From: Hahella sp. HNIBRBA332
GTDB taxonomy: Bacteria > Pseudomonadota > Gammaproteobacteria > Pseudomonadales > Oleiphilaceae
DNA length: 64,000 nucleotides
Direction: 5' to 3'
Assembly: GCF_030719035.1 (NCBI RefSeq)
Contig: NZ_CP132203.1
Location: 2,232,001 to 2,296,000, forward strand
Shown: positions 53,652-62,742 of the stretch, in pieces
How the letters are laid out: each line of letters starts with the position of its first letter
How positions within the stretch are numbered: the first letter of the stretch is position 1
Translations under genes and position numbers: made by a program
Notes under the pieces: generated by a model
Seen by the model: only the letters and a program-made list of their open reading frames with translations
Database searches by the model: none
What the model was told of the DNA's origin: nothing

Positions 53652-54761
53652 TTATTCTCCTGTCATTCCCTGAAAGTTCCTTTTTTGAGACAGATTTCCG
53701 GCCCTGGGCCGGTTGACGATGCTCAACCAAAGCTTCGCCAGTTTGGGGTACACCACATTTGCGGAAAAGGTATCCGCAAAGCTGGCGTGTCCCCTTGCCG
53801 CCAGGTCCGCGCGCGCGTCACCATCGCTGATCGCGTAACGCAAAGCCCGGCGCAATTCCTGAATATCCCCCGCAGGCGTCAACAGACCCCGGCCATCGCT
53901 TAATACATTGGCGATGCCTCCGACCGGCGTCGAAATCACACAACAATGGCGCGCCAGCGCCTCCAGAATAAACATCGGCATCGCCTCATCTCTGGAAGGC
54001 AGAACCGCTACGGCGGCGCGGTCCAGCAGATCCATCAGCGCCTGATGGGACAGCCCCCCTACGAATTCAGCGTTGCGCAACGCCTCTGGAACCACTCCCG
54101 CATCAATGACCGGGCCGGCGATGATCAGCTTCCAGGCGCCGACATTAAGCGTCGGATCGACCTCGCCCTCAGCCTGCAGTTCCTCCCAGGCCTGCACCAG
54201 CACATCCACGCCTTTGCGGTAGGTGACGCCGCCGCCAAATACCGCCAGATTCTCCTTATTCCCCGGCTTGCCGGTCGCCACCGCGTTGGGGATATACACG
54301 ATGCGTTCCGGCTCCAGAGTCTGGGCCACGATAGCGCGGGTCTCTTCACTCAATACGTGAACATAGGTCGCCCGCGAAAGGACAAAACGCACCAGTTTCG
54401 GATAACGCCGACTGAACTCGGCGAAACGACTGCCGTGCAATTGCGCGACCACCCCAAATCCCAACCATTGCGCCAGGGTAAGCAAAGCGCCCTCACGCAC
54501 GAAAGAACCGTCCTGGGACAGGTGCACGACCATGGCGTCTTTGTTTCTGCGTCCGCGCAAGCGCAGAATTTTCCAAACGGCGCTGAAAAACAGCCTCAGC
54601 GCCTTCACGCCTCTGGAGCCGTCCCGAGACGGGATCACTGCCACTTCGAGGTTCTCAAACGGCCAACTCAGATAGGCGTTGATCACCTGAGTCATTCCCC
54701 CCGCCACCTCGCCATGCCGCCCTACGTGCCACACCACAGGCGTCGCCCTGTTTACGCTCAT
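53652..54761 (-). CDS. GT4-family glycosyltransferase
   Basis: 369 aa, GT-B fold. The acceptor half begins VVWHVGRHGEVAGGMTQVI; the donor half has GGGVTYRKGVDVLVQAW and the Glu-x7-Glu region in RDEAMPMFILEALA. Its ATG overlaps the stop of the pyruvyltransferase gene by four bases (54758-54761). It adds one sugar of the repeat unit; which one cannot be told. Confidence 0.9.
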   Translation of the reverse strand: MSVNRATPVVWHVGRHGEVAGGMTQVINAYLSWPFENLEVAVIPSRDGSRGVKALRLFFSAVWKILRLRGRRNKDAMVVHLSQDGSFVREGALLTLAQWLGFGVVAQLHGSRFAEFSRRYPKLVRFVLSRATYVHVLSEETRAIVAQTLEPERIVYIPNAVATGKPGNKENLAVFGGGVTYRKGVDVLVQAWEELQAEGEVDPTLNVGAWKLIIAGPVIDAGVVPEALRNAEFVGGLSHQALMDLLDRAAVAVLPSRDEAMPMFILEALARHCCVISTPVGGIANVLSDGRGLLTPAGDIQELRRALRYAISDGDARADLAARGHASFADTFSANVVYPKLAKLWLSIVNRPRAGNLSQKRNFQGMTGE

Positions 54762-55831
54762 GCTTCACGCCCCCGCACCGCCTCCACGAAAGACACCAGC
54801 TCTTTTCTGACCCCATCCAGGGACGCCCTGGCCTGCCCCAGCGTATTCAAATAGCTCTCCCGCTGTCGCAGCGTATCCTCCAGAAACTGACCGATGCGCT
54901 CCGGGGACCAGGTCGCGGCGCTTTGTCCCACGCCTTTCAGCCCGATAGCTTCGAAATGCCGGTCCACTTTACTGGAATTATCGGTGGTCAGGCCCGCCGG
55001 CGCGGCGCCTTCCGTATAGGCGGCGATGAGCACATGGAGACGGTCGCTCACCACCAGCGCTGCGCGTCGATAGACGTCCCGCAAACGCTGCTCCTGTTGC
55101 ATATGGTCATGGCCGTCCCAGTCCAGCACCTGCCCGCCCAGGCTGCCGGCCAGTTCGCGGGAGCGCGCGGAGTCCATCAACACCTGGGTCACCGCCATGA
55201 TTTCCAAGCGATGTTTCTCGGCGAAATCACGGACGGCCTTACGCCAGGCGTCGTTGGGCGCCGGTCGGTCGCCGCGCATGGAGACAATCAGATAGCGGCG
55301 GTTTTCCATGGAGGATATACGGCTGAGTTCGCCTCCCTCCGCGAACGCCAGATCCGGCATTACGCCGCCGTGTCCCAGGTATTGAAAGGAGCCTTGATCG
55401 CGCCAGTAAGTGAGATCGGAGACTTTCAACGAAGGCGTTATCAGACGGCGATAGAAACTGGAGAAATTACGCACTCCTGAGCCCAGACGAGCAACGCTGC
55501 CGCCTCGCGCCTTGAAGCGTTTCGCCATGGGCAGGACGCCGAGGTGCTCTTTCATGCCTTTCAAACTCAGTTGAATTTCCCCGGGCTTGAACAAATAGAT
55601 GCTTTTCTGGCGCCGACTGGTTTCCATGCCGGCGCGATACCAGGACAGAAACGACGTATAGACGTGATCGTCCGGGCGCAACTGCAACGCCTCGGTATAG
55701 CCGGCGGGAGCGTCTCCGGTGAACACATGCAATCGCGAATCGCCCTGCAGCCATTTGGCCAACGGACGTCTCAGGATGATGTCGCCGATGTTCTGGTATT
55801 GACCGATGAGAGGTAAAAAAATCGGGGTCAT
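54758..55831 (-). CDS. Polysaccharide pyruvyl transferase family protein
   Basis: 357 aa. GQYQNIGDIILRRPL at the N terminus and VVSDRLHVLIAAYTEGA near residue 280 are the PS_pyruv_trans signatures. It should add a pyruvate ketal from phosphoenolpyruvate to a sugar, giving the polymer a negative charge. Preceded by AAGGAAG and only four bases after the next gene up. Confidence 0.9.
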   Translation of the reverse strand: MTPIFLPLIGQYQNIGDIILRRPLAKWLQGDSRLHVFTGDAPAGYTEALQLRPDDHVYTSFLSWYRAGMETSRRQKSIYLFKPGEIQLSLKGMKEHLGVLPMAKRFKARGGSVARLGSGVRNFSSFYRRLITPSLKVSDLTYWRDQGSFQYLGHGGVMPDLAFAEGGELSRISSMENRRYLIVSMRGDRPAPNDAWRKAVRDFAEKHRLEIMAVTQVLMDSARSRELAGSLGGQVLDWDGHDHMQQEQRLRDVYRRAALVVSDRLHVLIAAYTEGAAPAGLTTDNSSKVDRHFEAIGLKGVGQSAATWSPERIGQFLEDTLRQRESYLNTLGQARASLDGVRKELVSFVEAVRGREA

Positions 55832-55835
55832 GATT

Positions 55836-57095
55836 TCAACTTCCTTGCTTCAGAGCCTCGTGACAGGCTTTCTCATGGATGGCGAAGTAGGTCCCAGCCA
55901 ATTTCCTTGCAATGACTGGATAGTCCCTGTGGGTTCTTAAATAGCGAATGGCGTTTTCCATTCGGCGGCGCCGCATTTCCGGCGTTTCTTTAAGCAACGT
56001 TTTCGCCGCTTCCGCAAACGCTTCGGCGGTGTACGGCGCGCATAGTCCTGCGCCGGATTGTTCAATCACCATTTGCTGGTCCGGGTTGTCGTTACAGACC
56101 ACGGGCACGCCCAGCGCCATATATTCGATCAGTTTGGTCGGTGAAGAGCAGTCAAGCAGCTCGCCTCGGGGAATGGGCGACAAGCCCACTTCCGCCAGAT
56201 GAATATAGCGCCAGGCTTCCTGAATCGGCAGCCAGCCGGTCCAGATCAGGATATCGTCGACGCCCAACTGGCGCGCCCGCTCCTGCAACCACGCCTTGTG
56301 CTGCTTATCGTTGGTGTCGCCGACGATAGCGACCACAATGTTGGGCAGGCGCCAGCGCAGCAGCGACGCCATTTCGAACAGGGTTTCGATGTTGCGAACG
56401 TAGTCCAGGCTGCCCAGATAGATCAGCGCGCGTCGCCCCTGCATGCGTTTATCGACAGAGACGTCGCCGACGGTGTCCGCATCGAATGCCGCGACAGAAG
56501 CCAGCATGCGCTCCAGATCCACGCCCATGGGAACCGCTGTCATGCGGTCCGTCGGCGCGCCCCGGCCCGTCATGTCCTGTTTCATTCGTTCCGACTGCAC
56601 AAAGATATGGTCCGCCCGAGGCAGCACGAGGCGGTACAGAACAAAGCGTCCCAGCAGTCCGCGCAACAGCAAAGGCAGCGAAGCGAGCTTTTTCCAACCG
56701 CTGGCCCTGCGGGCCCGGTCTATCTGGCCTTCGGGATAGGGATAGGAGCACCAGTACAGGAACGGCATGCCTTTGAGCCGGGCGAAAATCAGCGCCATGA
56801 GCGCGATAAAGGGCATGTCCCGCACCTGTACGCCGTCATACCTGTCGCGCCCGGATTGCGCGAGAGCCTTGAACATATGCATGAACACAGCAAGATGTTT
56901 GAGTCGGCGCGGCGGGTCCGCCAGAATCGCCTCGCCGCCGCCCCAGACCTCCTCCTGCGCGCCCGGTTTGCGAAACGCGACAATGTCGGAATACACGCCG
57001 TAACGGGGTAAGCAGTCGCCAAACAGCAAGCCCACGTCCACCCGTCTGGCGGGAAACATTCCTGGCGTCAGATAAAGCAGTCTCATCGTTCTCAT
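55836..57095 (-). CDS. GT4-family glycosyltransferase
   Basis: 419 aa. The ATG at 57095 overlaps the flippase stop by four bases; the open frame further up is only the antisense of the flippase frame. The N terminus is LLYLTPGMFPARRVDVG; the donor-binding half holds LIYLGSLDYVRNIETLFEMA and SPTKLIEYMALGVPVV. Soluble with possible membrane patch at about 120-150. Adds a sugar of the repeat unit. Confidence 0.9.
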   Translation of the reverse strand: MRTMRLLYLTPGMFPARRVDVGLLFGDCLPRYGVYSDIVAFRKPGAQEEVWGGGEAILADPPRRLKHLAVFMHMFKALAQSGRDRYDGVQVRDMPFIALMALIFARLKGMPFLYWCSYPYPEGQIDRARRASGWKKLASLPLLLRGLLGRFVLYRLVLPRADHIFVQSERMKQDMTGRGAPTDRMTAVPMGVDLERMLASVAAFDADTVGDVSVDKRMQGRRALIYLGSLDYVRNIETLFEMASLLRWRLPNIVVAIVGDTNDKQHKAWLQERARQLGVDDILIWTGWLPIQEAWRYIHLAEVGLSPIPRGELLDCSSPTKLIEYMALGVPVVCNDNPDQQMVIEQSGAGLCAPYTAEAFAEAAKTLLKETPEMRRRRMENAIRYLRTHRDYPVIARKLAGTYFAIHEKACHEALKQGS

Positions 57096-58720
57096 GCCGT
57101 GCGCGCGCCTCTCTTCACTAGCGATTTCAACAATCCTGTTTCCTCCGCCGTAAAAGGTCGGAGCAGCCACACCGACGCCACGAAGGCGCCGACGATCAAC
57201 AATGAATAGCCCAGCATTGGAATAAGGCTGGAGCCGAGCACCGCGACGGAGACCGCCGGGCTGATCGCGCCGGGAATGATCGCCACCGCCATGGCCAGAA
57301 TAAGTTTGGTCTGATTGAGCCAGTCGAAGACGTAATCGCAGCGCCGCCTGAGGCCCGCAATGATGAAGCTGTTGAACAGCACATGTCCGAGTCCGATAGC
57401 GATCACCGCCGCCCATACGCCAAAGCCCAGATGCAGTAGTCCCCAGAGACTGGGCAGCGTAATCAGTCCCAGCGCCGCGCCCCATTTACACAGGTTGGCC
57501 TGATCCAGCGTCACGGCGGCGGTTTCCAGTAAAAGCCGCTGACTGTAGGGAATCAGACACAACAGAAATCCGAAAAACAGGTAGCCGGAGTCGCTGAATT
57601 TGCCGCCGGAGATTAACTGAATGAGTTCGTCGCCGAATACCGCCGCCACGGACACCAAAGGCAACAGAATCACCAGACTGACTTTGCCGGCGGAATTGGT
57701 CAGGCGACTGAGTTCGGACGTGCCGCCGCCGTTGACGTAAACCGCCACCAGTTTGGGTCTGATCAAACTGAACAACAACGACGCCGGCAGATAGCGCGCA
57801 ATCTGGTCATTCAAGGTGCGCAGGAATCCGAATATGGCGGAGGCTTCCGGTCCCAGGTATTTCTGCAACAGATTGACCAGCGCCTGGGGGCTGTACAGCA
57901 GAGTTAACAAGTGCGCGAAATACATGTGCAGGGAAAGCCACCATTGTTGGCGAATGGACGGCTCCGTCCACCCCGCCTCTCCCTGTAAACCGCGCATCGA
58001 ACGGCAGAATCTGACCAGGCACGCCAGAGCGACGAGGGTTCCAAACGCGGACGCCGTCAGTTCAATCAGAACTACTGCGAAAAGCCCTGCTCCGGGTTGC
58101 GTCAACGCAGAGGAAGCCTCAGTTAAAAAACCTGGCATAAAACCGGATAAGAACGCTGCCGTCGACTGTGACGCATCGGAGGGGGCAAACCGCCATAGCG
58201 CCAGCAAGGCGATGAGATAGAGCATCTGTCGTCCCACCATGCTGGCGCGGATACCGCCCTGCAGCACCAATGGCCCGAGTACCGCCTCCCGCAGGAAACG
58301 GCCGACGCCTTCCACCAGAAAAACGCCCAGAAACACCAACGCGGCGGGACGGAACGCCTGTAGTCCCGCCCAGTTGAGATAAGCATCCATCAGCACCGCG
58401 AATAACAAGGCGCAGGCAATGAGCGCTGCGCTTTGCCATGCCACCACGCGGCGGCAGAACCGGATCAAACGTGGCCCGTCCGCCTTGAGACGATACTCGG
58501 GAAGCTGCCGCGCAGTGAGCCAGGCCAGCCCCAGTTGCGCCAGGGAGCGGCCGATTTCCGTCATGGCCAACAGGGTGACATAGGCGCCGTACTCCGTCAC
58601 CGGCAGCAAACGCACCGTCACCAACAGAATGCCCAGGGTCAACAGGGCGGAGATGACTTTGCCGGACAAGAATTTTTTAGTGCCGGAAATCAGCGCCTGA
58701 CGTGAATAAGGATGACTCAT
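57092..58720 (-). CDS. Wzx-type polysaccharide flippase
   Basis: 542 aa from the ATG at 58720, which overlaps the polymerase stop (ATGA). About 12-14 membrane helices; the N terminus GTKKFLSGKVISALLTLGIL and the pattern match the MATE-like polysaccharide transporter (oligosaccharide flippase) group. It should move the lipid-linked repeat unit across the inner membrane. The open frame reaches 58987 but that part reads as antisense of the polymerase. Confidence 0.88.
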   Translation of the reverse strand: MSHPYSRQALISGTKKFLSGKVISALLTLGILLVTVRLLPVTEYGAYVTLLAMTEIGRSLAQLGLAWLTARQLPEYRLKADGPRLIRFCRRVVAWQSAALIACALLFAVLMDAYLNWAGLQAFRPAALVFLGVFLVEGVGRFLREAVLGPLVLQGGIRASMVGRQMLYLIALLALWRFAPSDASQSTAAFLSGFMPGFLTEASSALTQPGAGLFAVVLIELTASAFGTLVALACLVRFCRSMRGLQGEAGWTEPSIRQQWWLSLHMYFAHLLTLLYSPQALVNLLQKYLGPEASAIFGFLRTLNDQIARYLPASLLFSLIRPKLVAVYVNGGGTSELSRLTNSAGKVSLVILLPLVSVAAVFGDELIQLISGGKFSDSGYLFFGFLLCLIPYSQRLLLETAAVTLDQANLCKWGAALGLITLPSLWGLLHLGFGVWAAVIAIGLGHVLFNSFIIAGLRRRCDYVFDWLNQTKLILAMAVAIIPGAISPAVSVAVLGSSLIPMLGYSLLIVGAFVASVWLLRPFTAEETGLLKSLVKRGARTA

Positions 58721-60222
58721 ACCGCCTCCTCTGTACGTCGGGATTCGCGGTAAAGCCACGCCAGATACCCCAGCATGCCCCAGAACAGAATCTGAAAGGG
58801 CAAGCCCTCCAGCAAGGTGCTGCGATAGACCGGATAGATCATGAAAATACTTAGCGCCGCCTGAATGCCGGCGGCGTCCGCCATGATCCGGCGACCGAAC
58901 CGCGCAGCGCGCAACCTGCCGGCGGTCAGCCAGGCCGACACTAATACGCCGTAGAACAGCAGGGAGCCTAGCAGTCCCTGTTCCCACAGCAAGGAAGACA
59001 ATGCAGTGAGGCTGACGCCGAACCCTGGATAACGCAGCGCGATGGTCCCGCCGGTAGCGTCATGGGCGGAGCCGATGCCGCAGCCAAAAAAGAAAGAGAT
59101 GGGATCATGCAGGCCTTGCTGATGAAACCAGAACAGCAGTCCGGTAAGGCGATTCAAATAGTAGCCGCCATAGCCCTTGTCGCCCATGTTGTAGGCCATG
59201 GTGTCGGACAGCATTTCCGACAGGCTCTGCGCCTTCACCAGTTGCAGATAGGCGTAGGCGGCGCCCAGTGTCAGCAGCGCGCCGACGATCAACGCCAACA
59301 CCGCCAGATGGGGCTTTCTCAACAGCTCACGGCCATACAGAGTGACGAACATCAACGGCAGGAAAATCACCACGACCTTGGTTTCACCAAGGAACAGCGG
59401 CGTCAGCGCGAACAGTCCCAGGACGGCGAAGTGGCGCGGCGATATCAGTTTTTCACTGCGTCTGGCCAACAGGAAACCCAGGGCGATCACCAGAAAACTC
59501 GCCATTTCGGCGTTAGCGCCGCCGGCGTAGCGGGTTGCGCCGAAAGTGCCGGCCACCACGTCGATGGGGATCATGCCGGGATAGGCGTATTGCAGGCTTT
59601 CTCTGACAGGCACGAGCTTGAGCAGCTCATAGAGCGCGAACGGCAATTGCACGATCACCAGCGCGGCGAAAAGCCGCACCCAGCGATCCATGTCCTCACG
59701 GGAAAAACTCAACCAGGCCAGCGCGAAGCAGACGCCCATCACTTGAAAGTAGCGTTTGAATCCGCTGGCGAGTTCGAAGAGCGTCGATTGCGCCGCCCCG
59801 TTCAATAAGGCATAGCCAACAAACACCAGCGCCAGCCAGATGAACAGCGGCTGCTTCTCAGCGCTGGCGGGATTGAGCAGGCGTCGGGAGACGGCGCTGA
59901 GGAACAGGATCAGCCCCAGCACGGAAATGCCCCACACCGCTTTCTTGCTCAGGCCTTCCGCCCAGATGGGCGCCAATCCGGCTACGAACAACCCCAAAAA
60001 CAGAATCAGCCACAGGGTGATGGCGGCGTTGGCGAACGCCAGCAGGCCGACAATCATGCCCGCCGCCAGCCCCGCCAGCAACAGGTTGCCGGTGGCGGCC
60101 ACCATACCGAATACAACGGCGGCGGCCAGCGCTCCCAGAATGATCAGCGCCTCCACCCCATATCGCTCAAAAAATACAAACGCGCTGGCTGCGCCTGCTT
60201 GCAACTGCTGACTGAAAATCAT
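58717..60222 (-). CDS. O-antigen ligase/polymerase-like membrane protein (Wzy type)
   Basis: 501 aa with about 12 membrane helices and one large periplasmic loop (about 330-400, SLSEMLSDTMAYNMGDKG, then FFFGCGIGSAHDATGG), as in Wzy/WaaL proteins. It is the probable polymerase of the exopolysaccharide. AAAGGATG precedes the ATG. Heads the assembly genes that follow EpsI after a 69-base gap. Confidence 0.88.
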   Translation of the reverse strand: MIFSQQLQAGAASAFVFFERYGVEALIILGALAAAVVFGMVAATGNLLLAGLAAGMIVGLLAFANAAITLWLILFLGLFVAGLAPIWAEGLSKKAVWGISVLGLILFLSAVSRRLLNPASAEKQPLFIWLALVFVGYALLNGAAQSTLFELASGFKRYFQVMGVCFALAWLSFSREDMDRWVRLFAALVIVQLPFALYELLKLVPVRESLQYAYPGMIPIDVVAGTFGATRYAGGANAEMASFLVIALGFLLARRSEKLISPRHFAVLGLFALTPLFLGETKVVVIFLPLMFVTLYGRELLRKPHLAVLALIVGALLTLGAAYAYLQLVKAQSLSEMLSDTMAYNMGDKGYGGYYLNRLTGLLFWFHQQGLHDPISFFFGCGIGSAHDATGGTIALRYPGFGVSLTALSSLLWEQGLLGSLLFYGVLVSAWLTAGRLRAARFGRRIMADAAGIQAALSIFMIYPVYRSTLLEGLPFQILFWGMLGYLAWLYRESRRTEEAV

Positions 60223-60291
60223 CGAACATCCTTTCGATTAAATGTAAGAGTCCTTCCGGTTATTTACTGCGTCAACCTGTTATGTGAATCC

Positions 60292-60972
60292 TTACTGAGT
60301 CAAACCCGCCAGGCGTTGCCGCGACGCCGGCGATATTTCCGTTAAAAGCGCGTCCACCAGCTCCCGCTGTTTCTTGAACGCACGCATGGGATCTTTATCC
60401 ACGGAGGACACGCGAAACAGCAGTCCGTCCGGAATGAAGCCACGAAAGCCGTAGCTGATTTCCTTTAATTTCTTGTCGACTTTGTTGGCGATGACCTTCT
60501 CGCCCACCGTCGCCCAATAGGTGACCGGTTCATGCCGTTGTCCCTGGGAAGTCAGCAGCCGGGTGATGCGAATCTGCCCGTAGTCGGTCTGCAACAGCCC
60601 GGAGGTCTTGTCCGCCAAAGTGAAGCCCTGGGCCGGATAGCAGACTTCCGGATAGTGCATTTGGATGGCGTCGCGCTGATCTTTCCCATAAGCAATGGAA
60701 ACCATTACTCGGTAACCCGATTCGTCCACATAGGTGCGGGACAGCGTCTGGTTATAAATCCGATTGATAGCCTGTCGGGTTTGCGGATCGACAATCTGGT
60801 TGGTGGATTGCACGACTTCGCGCCACCCGCCGAACACTTCAGGAATCATGGCGTCCAGCTTCACCTTGGCGATGTGATCAGACAGCATTTCACTTGGCGT
60901 CAGAGCGTATGCCGACAACGCCGATATCACCATGGCCGCGCAGGCGATCAGACTGGTCTTGTGATTACGCAT
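60292..60972 (-). CDS. epsI: EpsI-family exosortase-associated protein
   Basis: 226 aa with an N-terminal signal or anchor (TSLIACAAMVISALSAYAL). Family marks: IPEVFGGWREV and MHYPEVCYPAQGFTL with the conserved Cys-Tyr-Pro. EpsI proteins always go with exosortases; in many genomes the two are fused. Role unproven, possibly in sorting or polymer export. Starts inside the end of the exosortase gene (8-base overlap). Confidence 0.93.
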   Translation of the reverse strand: MRNHKTSLIACAAMVISALSAYALTPSEMLSDHIAKVKLDAMIPEVFGGWREVVQSTNQIVDPQTRQAINRIYNQTLSRTYVDESGYRVMVSIAYGKDQRDAIQMHYPEVCYPAQGFTLADKTSGLLQTDYGQIRITRLLTSQGQRHEPVTYWATVGEKVIANKVDKKLKEISYGFRGFIPDGLLFRVSSVDKDPMRAFKKQRELVDALLTEISPASRQRLAGLTQ

Positions 60973-61843
60973 TGGCCTGTCTCCTCCTTGTCGCTGGTTT
61001 CAGCGCCAGCTGCAGAATCGAGTCGACGCCGATAATGAGCAACAACGCGCTGACAAACAGCACGATGCCGGCGAATCCGTGCAGAAACCCCTGCCCCGCT
61101 TCATCGCCGTAATGATAGGTGATCAAGGTCAGCGCCAGCACTCTGATGAAATTGGCGACGAATGAAATCGGAACAATAGCGATAGCAAGGGCGACGTTAC
61201 GCAAAATCGACTCATGCCGCACGATATGCAGATAAAACAGCCCCATCGCCTCCAGGGTAAACAAAGTATGCAACCCCGCGCAGGCGTCGGCGATCAGCAG
61301 ACGGTATTGGCCGACCTGTAAAATCACTCCTGATCGGGATACCGGATATCCCGCCCAATAAAGCACCTGATCCACGGACCAGGACACCGCCGTTTTCATG
61401 GGCAGCGTGAGCGCGCTCACCAGCGGTCCCGGCAAGGGCGCCATAAAGATCATGAACAGCAGCGGAAACCACATCATTTTCACTGCATCGCGGCCTCGCA
61501 ACAGCAAAAGCAGTCCCGCGACCACCGGAATCTGCGAGCCCACTTCGAACAGCAGGATGTCCTGGGACCGCCCCAACACGTAGAGAATCAGGCCGCCGCC
61601 AAGAGCGACGCAGCCCTCCAGGGAAGCGGGCGCGCACTCAAGCTGGTGGATGTCCTGGCGTTTTTTCCAGAAAAACCACAGCACCAGAGTGAGGATAATC
61701 GGCTCATGCCCCTGCTCGCCCGACCTCCATATAGCACCGGCCAGATCGTAGTAGGTGGGCAGATAAAGCACGACAACGCCTAATAGTACGGGCGACCATT
61801 CGCTAATCGCCGGAATATGGGGTCGGGTGATTGTCTGCTGCAT
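60965..61843 (-). CDS. xrtB: Exosortase B
   Basis: 292 aa, about eight membrane helices. The catalytic triad of exosortases is visible: Cys in DACAGLHTLFT, Arg in VANFIRVLAL and His in QGFLHGFAG. Exosortases cut and anchor PEP-CTERM proteins; type B lies in exopolysaccharide loci with EpsF, EpsG and EpsI exactly as here. No PEP-CTERM substrate is encoded in this window. Confidence 0.9.
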   Translation of the reverse strand: MQQTITRPHIPAISEWSPVLLGVVVLYLPTYYDLAGAIWRSGEQGHEPIILTLVLWFFWKKRQDIHQLECAPASLEGCVALGGGLILYVLGRSQDILLFEVGSQIPVVAGLLLLLRGRDAVKMMWFPLLFMIFMAPLPGPLVSALTLPMKTAVSWSVDQVLYWAGYPVSRSGVILQVGQYRLLIADACAGLHTLFTLEAMGLFYLHIVRHESILRNVALAIAIVPISFVANFIRVLALTLITYHYGDEAGQGFLHGFAGIVLFVSALLLIIGVDSILQLALKPATRRRQANA

Positions 61844-61872
61844 GATGTTTCAGTGCTTCGCGCGCGTGAGTG

Positions 61873-62742
61873 TCAGGTTTTGTTCAAAAGACTCCCGGCG
61901 ATGGCGACGCCGTTTTGCTCCAGATTCGCCACCAGGGATTTGAGGCCTCTGACGGCGGTTTTGTGCTGGTTCGCCACCACCAGCGCCCCGCCCGCCTGTG
62001 CGGAAATCGGCTGCGCGTCGGAGACCGACGATGCCGGCGGAGTGTCGAAGATGACAATGTCGTAGTGCTCTTTCAGTTCCTCCACCAGGCTGGCGAAACG
62101 CGGCCGGCTGAGCAACTCCTGGGGATTGGGCGGAATCGCCCCGGCGGTCATCAAAAAGAGCCCCTGCAGGCCTTCTATCCGCCTCACCGCCTCCCGCCAG
62201 GGAATGCGGTCGGCCAGAACCGTGGAGAAACCAAACTTATTTGCGCGCTTGAACAGCTCATGCTGCCGCGGCGCGCGCAGGTCGGCGTCCACAATCAGCG
62301 TGCGTTCGCCCAGTTGCGAGAACACCACCGCCAGATTGGCGGCGACAAAGCTGCGCCCCTCGCCATGGTTGGCGCTGACCACCGACAAGGCTTTACGCCC
62401 GTTCTGCGCGTCGAACCAGCGCAGCAGTAATTGGCTGCGCAGCGCCCGCAGTTGTTCAACGATATGACTGAACGGATTGAACGCAGCGACTACTTCCTGA
62501 CTGATGCGGTCATCGGACGCGTGCAAATAGGAGTAGACAAACTGCCGCGACAGAGCGAACTGAATGTCCTGCTCTTCCAGCAAACCCAGTTGCATGGCGG
62601 CGTCGCCGAAGCGCAGACCGGGTTTGCTTTGCTGCAAGCGCAGAATCTGTTCGGCGTCGGCGGGCTCCAGTCGCCCACTGTCGATCAATATGGCGCCAAT
62701 GGATGGCGAATGGCTGCTGAGGCTTTGAGCTTCCATAGTCAT
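61873..62742 (-). CDS. epsG: Chain-length determinant protein tyrosine kinase, EpsG family
   Basis: 289 aa. Residues 1-75 are a small helical domain (IGAILIDSGRLEPADAEQIL) like the MshEN/type II secretion ATPase N terminus. The BY-kinase ATPase part has Walker A SANHGEGRSF, with Arg in place of the usual Lys, Walker A' in LIVDADLRAPRQ and Walker B in VIFDTPPAS. No C-terminal Tyr cluster is seen. Works with the chain-length protein upstream; the start overlaps its stop by one base. Confidence 0.9.
   Translation of the reverse strand: MTMEAQSLSSHSPSIGAILIDSGRLEPADAEQILRLQQSKPGLRFGDAAMQLGLLEEQDIQFALSRQFVYSYLHASDDRISQEVVAAFNPFSHIVEQLRALRSQLLLRWFDAQNGRKALSVVSANHGEGRSFVAANLAVVFSQLGERTLIVDADLRAPRQHELFKRANKFGFSTVLADRIPWREAVRRIEGLQGLFLMTAGAIPPNPQELLSRPRFASLVEELKEHYDIVIFDTPPASSVSDAQPISAQAGGALVVANQHKTAVRGLKSLVANLEQNGVAIAGSLLNKT

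Noticed and set aside
55836..58987. Longer versions of the glycosyltransferase and flippase genes
   Set aside because: The extra upstream codons (to 57485 and 58987) are readings across neighbouring genes; the 4-base ATGA overlaps give the natural starts.
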